Assembly (NCBI RefSeq): GCF_037975245.1
Contig: NC_092562.1
Coordinates: 7,727,001-7,791,000 of the forward strand
Reading direction: 5' to 3'
Source of the DNA: Apostichopus japonicus
Lineage: Eukaryota > Echinodermata > Holothuroidea > Aspidochirotida > Stichopodidae
Length of the DNA stretch: 64,000 bases
Part shown: one piece after another, positions 49,148-61,100 of the stretch
How positions within the stretch are numbered: position 1 is the first letter of the stretch
How the letters are laid out: each line of letters begins with the position of its first letter
The notes under the pieces: generated by a model
What the model saw: only the letters and a program-made list of their open reading frames with translations
What the model was told of the DNA's origin: nothing
Database searches by the model: none
Program-made: the position numbers and the translations under genes

Positions 49148-52100
49148 GTAAGATGTAATCTTTGGGAAAACTAGGCTAACGGCTAACGTTAGCTCCTACT
49201 TGGCTAGGCTTTCACAACGATGTCATTGTATTCAACCTCTAGTAACGGTAGGCTAGCCTCCAATAGAACTTGAAGGCAGAAAATATCAAGGGCAAGATAC
49301 CGGATACCAATTTAGCTCGGCTAGCAACGGCGTTAATATTTAATTGGCACATACCAAGTAGTCAGTACATGTTACAGTTTAGCATAGCCTGCAAAGTAAT
49401 GTAACTACTGCACCCGGTACTTTGTAATGGTAGGCCTAGGCCTATGTATATCGAACCACACATTGATGATTGCCATCGCAGAAACTGCTATCAAAAAGGA
49501 TAGCCTATGTTAACTGGATTTCTAAAGGTGCATAATGAATCAGTATTTACAAACTTAGTAGCAATAAGCCAAATGTATATTATCTGTTTAGAGCTCTTTC
49601 ATATCAGTTCATGTAAATTGTACCAATGGCTTTAACTGGGAGAGTATTTGTAGAGTTTACAGAAAGGAGACCATGAATGCACACATACTAGTGTCATTTC
49701 TTCCTGAAAAATCTTTTAGTGACCCCTGAAGTTTAACAAAATGTTATTTTCTCTCACTTAAATTTTTGGGGGTAACAATAAGTATATATTTCTTCTGATT
49801 CACTGAGATTTGGACAGTTTTTGACAGAAAAACTGATGGTTAGCATCATTGCATTCTTGCATTACCTACTCAGCTACAGTAGCAGGATAGGTTAGGTAAC
49901 CCTTGAAGAGCACGAAAACGTGATCTGCCAATTAAAGGAGTAACAAAGGCAGGGATCAAAGACAATTTATTTTATTCAGTAACCTCAAACTCTCTAATAT
50001 TCGATTTTTAAGTTAACTGCTTCCTGAATGACTGAATACGCTCCCTTTGAAAATTGGATCCTAAGTAGTGTTCAAACGATAATCGGAATCGGGCCAATTA
50101 TTGCATGATCGGAACATAATCGGAATCGGTAAAATTACGTGGAATACCAGTTATGTCATGCCCATTATTCGAAAACATATGGAAGGTGAAAATATCATTA
50201 TTCAAAAACATATGGAAAGTGAAAATATCAACTGATGTTCTAGGTTTGTTCTTTTACTACGAAACATTTAAATAAAGATATCCTCTATACTGTACGTCTT
50301 TCACAATGTAATTTTTCAAATAAGGCTGCCATGGTCGCCGATTTTGCTTCCCGCGTGGTTAGTGACTTTGATGTTTCTCGGCACAGTAAGCATGGTAACA
50401 ATACCAATTTCGCGAAGTAACGAATGTGCCTATGTTGATTAGCTGAGTATACGGTTATGTTTAGGCATGATATGCTCCATAGTGCAGTATTTGATGCACT
50501 AATTTGTAATTTTATGTTTCTTTTTCTCACAATTTGCAAAGGGCCATACTTCCCTGCCCATCACCTCCACTACTGTGGACCCTCTTATCTCCATTTTTTT
50601 CAACCTTTCGATGTTTGCCGCAATGCCTTTAAAAATAATTTAATTTAATTAAGAAATGCTGATATGCCTCGATTCCATAGCCATTGCATTAGAGGCCTAA
50701 CACTAGGTTGTTACATTGTAAACAGGTCTTGGAATACAGTCTAGAATTTTGCTCAAATAATATGCAAATAAATGCAAATTTTTCATGTGAAAAACATGAT
50801 TGGAGTAGTTTCTAGAACTTTATGATTTCTTTACATCAATCTGGTAACATTTTACAGTAATTATACAAGTTACGATGGTACCATTTGCTGTTCAGTTTGA
50901 TTGGCCTAATCTCACAGTTTCTAATTGAACTTAATGGAGTTAAATAGGTAACGAATAAGGATGTTTAACTTCAAGTTTGTAACATTTATATTTGTTCATA
51001 AACAGAATAATTCTGAAAATAAGTACAAAATATTGACGGAATGTAGCAATATGTAATTAAAATTTACACTTTGGTAAAGATTGAAGATGGATGGTTTGTC
51101 TGAGATACTTTTTGAAATGGATAATTTGAGTAACTATTCTTAGTGCATTTCAAGTCATTAACAGGTAACATACACCCATGGTGGTTAGGCCATTCGCTCT
51201 GCACAATGCTTACTAGGTAAGATGTCATATTTTCGTATTTTGGAAATTTGTCATTTTTTTTTTTCCTTCTGTGAAACTCCAGAGGGGATTTGATACATAC
51301 AAAAGGATACATAAGAGCCTGTTTATACAAGGAAAGCAAAAGGAAAGGGAGGAAAATCACAACAATAATTGTTTCTATCACATACTTTATTGCAGATTTC
51401 ATATGAATGGGATATTTTCTCTTTTTCAAATAATTGGAATCGAAATCAGCCCGATTATGAAAAAAATAATCGGTAATCAGTATTTTCTGTTTTGGCATAA
51501 TCTTTGAACACTACTCCTACAGTAAGGCCTTACAATGCACAGTAAGCCGCCATTGATTACGTAAGAGGCTTAAAATTTCATATTGATGACGTCAGGGAGG
51601 AACAACTCAATTGAGCAGTAGCGCTTTCTCCATACAAATGCGATACTAAAGCATACTGTACTCAGTAAACAACAATTTCATTAGAATTTCTCAACCAAAC
51701 TGAAAGAAATCAAAGAAGGTTCAATGGCAGGGCTGCAGCCGTATGATTTTGATCCAATATTAAAAGCAGTGGAATGACAGGCAAGGAAAGATAACAGTAA
51801 AGAGAGAAGAAGAGGACACTGTGGCAACTCAACTGTGCGATATTGCCTGCAAAGGTGGTTTGTGTTTGTTGACTGAAAGTGGATAATTTTGCGAAGCTTC
51901 TTTCATACCAGAAGGCTATTCAACAGTCAATACAGACTTTGAAACCGTTTTCCAAAATAAAGGTACTGTACATGTACTAAGAGCTACCTTAGTGATGAGG
52001 AACGACATTACGTGCCCACATGTATAAGGAACATTCCATTTGAATTGGATATGAAGTAAGCCTTAGTCTGGCAAGGCATACTGTATGCTTAACGTGACAG

Positions 52101-55100
52101 TCAGCCTACGTTGTTACTGTTACTTTAGCGTACACTATGCCTAGCTTCATTGGCTTCTTTAGCAAAACCTAGGCCTTCCTTTTAAAGAACACTTAAAGAA
52201 AAGAGAATGCTTGATTTTTTTTTGTAACTATGACCTTCGGGTGCCTCGTTAATATTTTAAACTGCGTTGGGTTTATACAAATTGCAAGCCCTTCTAGAGT
52301 GCTAGCCCTAGCAACAACAGCTGAGGGGGAGGTTACCACATGGAAAATGACTTTGTTACGAGAGTTGATCCTCTCTGAAGTCATCAATATGGAATTTCAA
52401 GCGTTTAAGGGAATCAATGGTGGCTTACTGTGTACTGTGGTGAGGGCTTAGGGAGTAGGGACCAATTTTAAAAGCGAGCGTATTCAGTCAAACAGGAATC
52501 GGTTCACTTAGAATTCGAATTTTGGTGAGTTTTGAGGTTACTGAAAAAAATAAATTGTCTTTGATCCTTTGCCTTCATTAATTCTTTAATATTTTGGTCA
52601 AATTCCAGTGAACCAAGAAGAAATGTACAGTACAGAAATTGTGTACAAATTACATAACCTCATTTGACAAGAATCTAAACATATAATATTTACTTTACAA
52701 ATACTAGAGCTCCTACTGTACTTACTAAAGTTGCTCTTTCACAGTGATGGGAAGAAGGCAACCAGATTATTACATTTAGGCTGTATAACATGGATCCGTC
52801 TCAACAATGTATCAAATGCTATGTGGTATTATTTTTAAGTCAGGATATAGTCCGACTGTAATGTAAGGATACCTATTACAAGTTCTAGTTGGCTACTGTA
52901 GTTGATCTTTGCACAAAACTGAATTACCTATGTCAGAAGAATAATGCATACAAGCTCGAGCAGGTAGTGTAGCAGTGGAGTCACTTTGTCAAACAAGTTT
53001 ACTTGTATTTACTGCACAGATAGAATATAAAAGGAAAAGTGTCATGTTGTCATTGTTATAATTAAGGTTCTTATTATGAAAACAATTTCCTTACCTACTG
53101 AAATAATTGCCACGGCATCTCTATAATTTAAGATATATATTCAATACTTCAAGGAAGTGACAACTCTCATTTCTTGTTTTCAGCACATTCGCTGACCTGA
53201 AAGTGAACTTGAAAGTAAGTAAACTAACCATATTTGTGTTCAAATTCTTTGGTATCCTTAAACAGTATGATGTAGCTTCCATTTAGACAATGATGTTGCT
53301 CATAGAATAAAGTATTCTTTGCTTATCAAGATCTTGGTTTAATTTGAGATTAAAAGAAAGCAGAGATGTGCCTTACAATCGCTTAAACTCAGTGATGTAG
53401 CTAGACATGTTTGGTCAGGTATGGGGAGGGGGGCAGGAGGGGGGTACTGCTCAAACCATTTTCTAAGACAAAAGAATTCCTGACAATTCTGAAGAAGGGT
53501 GGGGATTGAAAGGCCTGACAAATACATATTTGGGGGCCTGTGCCACTGTAGAGACAGAAACAATCTGGCACAAACCTACAGTATGGGTCAGTTGTCTTAA
53601 CTGGCTTTTATTGGATGTTACATGAAACTATAAGGCCTAATCTTTAAGTTTAATTTCTCTTTTCTTAACTTTAATGTCTTTTTCTTAACTTTTAAATCTC
53701 TTCCGGCTGGGCTTTAGATTACATATCTTAAATCCACTGCATTGTTATCAGCAGAGTATCATCTCAGTAAACATCATTTTTCAGACTTTCATATAAACCT
53801 TGCTTCACCCATTTTAAGATCACTAGATCAGACCTCATTCACAATTACTATTATCTTGATTGTTTATATAATTATATAAATTTACAAAATTGTTAGAAAT
53901 CTGACAGCCCCTGGATCAAACCCTCTTAAAAAGTGCAAGAATATTTACATTTGTTTCAAGTAAATTACAGTTCCCTGTGATTCTGACCATAAAACTATTA
54001 AGTGTTAAGAAATTCCTGGTATGTTTCTTTACATCAGCAAACTTTCATGATAATAAAAAGTAAAGAACTGAATCGTATTCAACTGCGTAGGCTGATGGAT
54101 CACACTGTTCCAGGAAATTGTAACCTAAGTTACAGTAAATATAACCTTTACTTTAAATAATGTAACTCATATTAGATACGTACATACTTTTTGTTATCCC
54201 AGTGGTTTTATCTTGGGATATTTGGGAGGTTTGTCAACTTTGTCATATTTGAACTAGTACATCATCAATGTGATGATTACCAGAAGGGACAGTGGGTTCT
54301 GTCAGCTACTGTACCTTTCAGCATTACAATCCATAGCTCATCAGCTCCCATTCTTTCTTCTATCCATCCCTTGTCTACCAATCCCCTTACATCTTTCTCT
54401 TTTTGTGTTCACCCTGCTCATTAACCTGTCTGTATTCTCTGCTTGTATTGGTCCCTTCTGTTACTGTAACTTGTCATTCAGCCTATGAAGAAGATCCTGC
54501 TAGGATCGAAATGTCAGGCCCTCTTACTTTTACACATCATGTATATATGTGTTAATTGATTGGCACATTTACATTGTTTGTGACTTGACTGTAATAAAAG
54601 TAAAGAACCTGTGGGGTACCGTTTTGAGACAATTGTTGGTTATTTTCCTATTTAATAGCATTTATTAAATTGTAACAGTGTTTTGTATGAATGAATAAAT
54701 CAACAGTCTACAATTTGTTTATGCACTGGGGTATAAGGCTATTGCTGGACTTGTTAATATCCTGTGATAGTTGCCTGGTAGACTATGATTAACCCCTTAT
54801 TGTACAGATTCACCAATAGTGTAGCACACACGGACAAACAGGTACTGTACAGTATACAGAGGCTCCTCAGTTTCATTGTGTAGTTGGTGGCATGCAGCAT
54901 TTACTGAGTCATAGTGTATTATATTGTGTACTCAGTGCTGTTTATAATGTTTATTTAGTTCTTGCTGGAGTCTTAAAGTTCATTCTTCTATGCCTCATTA
55001 CAAATGTGTGCCGTCTATTTTTGGTGGACCTTTCAACTTTAAATACTGTATATTGTAAGTACAATAAATTATTTAATGATTGTTTTGGAAGTATAGCTGT

Positions 55101-58100
55101 GTCACAATGGACAATACAGAAAATGGTTTGGTTCATTGGCTTCTTGAGGTTCTCATTTTCAAATTTGACTGATTATCATTTTAATGTTTACTTGTTTGCT
55201 TTTCTTTTAGGAGGAGAAAACTAACAGAAGCAAAGCTGCTGTGGATGCTGTCTTCTTTAGGTATACTTCTAAATTGTGATCTAAATTAAAAAAAAAACAT
55301 GATTGAAATTTATCAAGTGCTCAAAAAAAGTCTACTTTATTGACCAATAGTTGCAGTAGGAAGGATATAACCATGTGGCAATCCTTCCACCATCTGGCAA
55401 TCCAATAAATTGCCACCTTGTGGCAATACAATAAGGTTCCATGTGTAATAGAAACCTGGACCTCTAATCTCAAAGTCACTGATACAAATCCTGTTCTAGC
55501 AAAACATCTTTTTCTCAGAATTGTTTGTAATTTTCTTGTCAATTTTCCCTTGTTCTTCAGATTGTAAAAAAACTACTTAAAAAATTAAATATTGAACTTC
55601 ATTCTTGATACGTGAGTCAATCTTATGGGTATTGTTTCTGTGGTCATTTGTGGTAAACAGAGGGCAAAGTCTGAATACTTTCTAACCACAGTATTCCAAA
55701 TGTGAAGTTATACTTGGTTTATGAATCCTTTCCTGAATTGGATATTAATATGAATGCTGAGAATTACTACTAGAAATGTTCTGCAACTAAACCTGCAACC
55801 TCATAACATTTGGTATGACAAAGTTTCAAAATTTGGTGATTTTATGTGAAATGCATCTAACCAGCAGTAATTTTGCATACACAATCTTTACTCCTCTTTT
55901 GCCTCCAATGTTTGAATTGTTGACAAATTTAAGATCAGAGTGTTTTAGCCGCTCTGCATTGAAGACTGATGCATTTCTAGTTAATCAGTCGGTTAGAAAA
56001 GAAGTTGGATTTCACTTCACAAATGGAGAAGAATTTGGAATCTACTGTGACATTAATATTTTCAAAAAGAACATTTGAGGTTTCCTTCAGTTCAACTTAT
56101 TTTAAATTTTGTTAAATAAATCTACTTGGAAAGATTCTAGAAGTGATAAATTTGTTTACAGAACTTTACACAACATTGTTTGGCTGCCACATAAAGAGAT
56201 GAATAATAAAATTGTCTTATTATTTTCAGCCGTCTGTATAAAATACTAAAGATTCTTGTACCAGGATGGTTTTCAAGAGAGGTAAGAGAAGAGACTATGT
56301 ATCCGATATATTCTTAGATCAATTCTTGATTGCTTGCTGGAGGCAAAAGAAATCTATGCTATGGTGATAGCATGTGAGTGCGTGTGTGTGTGTATGTGAC
56401 GCCTGCTTGTACTGTAAGCACAGTAACTCACAAACTTCATGGTGGTTCATACTTAGTATGCGGATCCATCTTATGGAGTTCAAGAACCCTCTCCTTTTCT
56501 TTGAAGGTCAAAGGTTGTTTGCAGTCAACATAAGTGAAAGTCTGGAACTTTGTAAACATGATAACTCATAAAGTACATCTTTGTTGAACTTCATACTTAG
56601 TATGTATATCCAGCTTTGTTATACATAGTATATATCTCCAGCTTGTTGAGTGCAAGAACCCTATAGAAATTGCTAGAGGTCAAAGGTCACTTGAGGTCTG
56701 TAATCCTATTAAACATGCTAACATCCAAATTAAAGCTGCAAGGTCTCCATCAAAAGGTCTTCAATAATACATACTGTATAGACATCCAGGAAAGAAATCT
56801 ACCTCAAATAGTTATTACTCTGTTGTGTTGGATGCTTTAAACACACTCAATTGGCCCTTATCAGTTTTCACACTTTGAGCTTCAATTGGTGAACATTTTA
56901 TCTCAAATTTGGCCTTATTATCTGTGATTTACACTAGATGAAATTCGCTCTGGCAGTCAGTTGTGAAAATATTTCACAGTGTAGGAACAATGTCATGTAA
57001 CTTTCATTCATTTTAAAAATATTATTAAGAGGATGGTTGGTGGCAGAGCTGATTTGCTTACTCAAAATTGGAAAATGAAAGTGTCCATTTGCTAAATAGA
57101 ACATCTACACATATCTATAATTACAAAGGGAACAGTTCTTTTTGGATATTGAAACATTGAAAATTCTAGACTGTAAAATCTTTACTAGTGAATTAATTGT
57201 TGGATGCCCAACAAGTGAGTGCTGCGAATAAGAGCTGGAAAATTTTGAGCAAATTATGTGACAATAATCACAAAGCCAACTGGCCCTCTGGTTGAAGGTT
57301 CTCTTGCAGGGACATACTGTGCTATGTATATCTGCAGTCAAATGACAGATGAAGTTCATATAATTAAAAAAACAAGCAGCTGGTAACTTTTCAGTATTAC
57401 ACTTAATGATCATATTGCAAGATATTCAATAAAAGTGTATCATATCTAGTAATTACAGTTTATTTACGATTGTATTTACTCTCATCTGATATTATATAGT
57501 AGGATAGGTACTAGTGGTAGAAAAATATTGCAAGCTTATGCTATGCATTGTCATATGTTTAGAAACACAACAATTACACCTTCTTGTGGGAATCTAATTC
57601 TAAAGTCTGACATGAGCTCAGTGCAAAAAATCAATGTGTCTTTAACAAAAAGTTCACTTCCATGGCAGAGATGTTACGTTGCCAAGACAACCAGCTGCAA
57701 TTGTTCTACATTTTCTTGAACTGTATATTTTAGTTGCTACATCCCATAAAATTGTTTTACCATAGCTGAAAGTTACATCAGTAAACATGTAGGTTGTGAA
57801 TTGCCAGATCTAGAAGCAGGAAAGTCTCGCACCAATTTATGTCTACATCTTGGACGAGAAACTGACCTTGCAATCATATCTGAGATGAATTCATGAAAGA
57901 TTCACTAACCATGTATTTGCGTTTTCATCCATAATTTAAATCTGTGGTTTGCTAAATCTTTAAGTATATATGCTTAGTTATTACTATGACAATTTTCACA
58001 CAGGGTGGTCTTTTATTGTTGGTGGCACTATCTCTGATTCTCAGAACAGTGTGTGATATTTGGATGATACAGAACAGCACCTCAGTTGAGAGGTAAGTTA

Positions 58101-61100
58101 CCTTTTTTTTAAGCAGCGTTATAAAATATATTGGACTCAATGGCAAGCATTAGCTTGGCTTGTGAGTTTTATCTCAAGTAATGAAATCAGAAAATGTTCC
58201 CAATGTGCATTGGACTTGTGGTCGATACTCTATGAAGAAGGAAAATGTTGAAAACCAAAGGAAATATTAATTACTCATGAAAGGAGAGCATCTTAGTTTG
58301 CTGAGTTTTTTTTAAGTAAAACACAGTAATATTGAAGACCAGGCAGAAACCTGCTTTAAATGAAATAGTAATGCAGTAGTAAGTTAAGAAGAGTGCTTAA
58401 TAAGTAACATATTTTGGCATGATTCTTTGCAGAATTTCCTGTGTTGTAGTCTCATATTTTCATTATCTTTCTTGTTCACAGCTCTATAATCCAAAGAAAC
58501 CATGAGCAGTTTAAGATGTATCTGATAAGGTTCATGTATGCCATGCCCATGGTAAGTTCAGGGATTAGGAGAAGCTACAGTAATGAGAAAATGATGCAAC
58601 TGAAATAACCTTGTGACTTAATTGGTTGACATGTGGTGAAGTAGGGTTTGCAGACTTACTTCAGAAAAGAGAAAATGCATTGACATGAAGTGGTTATGGT
58701 AATTACTCTCATTGATTGTTGCATTAAATGCTTATGATAAGGTCATGGGGGTTTAAACTCCCAGGAATCAGGACTCACAGCCTAGTTTTGTTCAGTATAG
58801 GGTTCACAAAAGAATGTAGTCATGTTAACTTCAAAAACTGTATTGTCAGATTGCGTAGCTAATAGTAAATTTGTTCATTTGAAATCAGTGTATGCTGGCG
58901 ATGAGATATGCTACTCCATAGATTGCAATCTTGTTTTATATTGCATCATGTTGTACTGCTTTTGTAACTTGAAACTTACGCTCTCTTGATGAAAACTTTC
59001 GTTCATAAAAGGGTTAAATAGCTCCCACCTACAATTCCTTGCTTTACCTTTCTTAATTGATACTCTGTTAATGCAAAGTAGAAGCACAGCTATAGTACTG
59101 AGATTTTTGCGGCATTGCTGCTCTTTTCTTAATTATTCTCATTGAAACATGGCAATGAATAGCCTGTTGGCTGTCTGGTTTTAGTACTGACCATTGTGCT
59201 TATAATAGCCTGAAATAGAAGGCCTCATTCAGCAATTCCTTTCCAAGTGATTTTCTTTTTTAACAATCCAGTATTGAATAGCTACTTGTGTGGTATGCAT
59301 GTCAAATTGATTTATGTTTCTTCATTTCTAGATTTCTTTGGTCAACAATGTCCTGAAGGTAGGTTGTTATAAATGACTCTTGGTATCTCATGAGATTATA
59401 TGATCTAATATTTAATTTTGGTCTATGGCTTTAATAAATCAAAGAACTGTTGCTGCATTCTATGTACACAGGGCAACTGTTTGCTTTTGAAAGTGATGCC
59501 TGTCATTGCACACCTTGGCACATAATCTGCAGCTAGTTGGTTGTATTATTGTTAGAACAGAAAGGTTCAAGCTTGTTAATCTTTAAAGTAGATAAGACAA
59601 ACATCAGTAATGAGCTGGGACCTTCATAGCAGGTATCTCTATTGGCTGTGTAGTTTCATTGTTTCTCATATCATATAACAAGCCCAGAGTGGGAGGAACA
59701 AGAATTATTGGAGTGAAAGGAAGTGAAAACAAGAAAAACAAATGTTTGCCTGACAAATGATCACTCTCTACAAAAACTAAAAAAAAAACATGTACATAAA
59801 TATGACAGTAATAATAATAATAAACCAAGTGTGTATTATAACCATACCAAAAGTGCTGTAGTAACTGTTTCAGCCAGCTGATTGTAACAAATTAGACTTA
59901 GATTTTAACCTGAAAGTAACATATTTGGAGGCCTCCCTGTAAGAAATTAAATAATACTTAATACTTATTTCTATTGCACCCACTCCACTGCTTTGTGCAT
60001 ACATTAACTGCATAGCTTACACAAATCTTTCTTTATTCTTTTTTTTCTGGCTGTTAAATGCATGATTCTTTACATGGTAGGAAAGTGTAACCTACTTATG
60101 CTCAAAAATACTATTTTAAAGCTCAACAAACACATATTGTTGTTTGAGATGCAATTGTGAGCAGAGTGTGGGTTAGAAAATATGAAATACTAAGCTGTGA
60201 ATGCTACTATCTGATTGTGTTATTCTTTATTTGACAGTATGGATTGAACCAACTTAAACTGAGATTCAGAACCAGATTGACCAATTACCTGTATTCAAAG
60301 TATCTACGGTGAGTCATCCAGTCCCAATCTAACTATCAATGTCAGTGTTGTGTTGGTAAAGATGGTGGCATTAGTACCAAACCTTAACAACTGGACGGCT
60401 AAGGGTAGGTGGGCTTTTCATCAAGGAGAAACCCACCATCTCTCATCTGAAGGTCTACCAATGATATTAACTCAAAATTTGCCAAAACTGTTAATTGAGT
60501 AATTAATCACTATTCGGCTCCTCCCATATGCATGATGTGGCTGCTTAGCATTGTAAAATAATAGCCTTGTCATTAGCTCCTTGCTAATGCTTACTTGCTT
60601 GCTTTTAAAATACCAGTGTCAGAAGAATGGAATTATAGTTTGAAAGGCAACACTTGTCAAAATTATATATTTTCTCAAATAAAAACAGCAAATAGGAATG
60701 AAATGGGAGAAATGTCAGAGAACTAATTACCTTTGGATACTTCAGTTGCCACTAAATGAATATCGCAGAGGAGAATCTCACAAATTTAATGAGCCTCATG
60801 GAAAGGAGATCAAATGTGAATAGTAACTAATTTAACCCACCCCTCTATGAAGTACACAAACACCACAAAGGAAGCAATGAAGCAATAACATGCAACTTAA
60901 AGCAGTCTTTTGTAGTTTGCATGGTTACAAAGTTACATCAATCTGACCAAACCTACTTAGGCTTGCTCAGAATAACATTACAATTGATCAAATTCAGATT
61001 GCCTACAAGGTATGTCTTGCAAATGAATGGCAGTATAAGAATGTTGAAAATGTTCAAAGTTTCACTTTTCTTCTCATTTTTTAAAATCAATTCATTGCAT

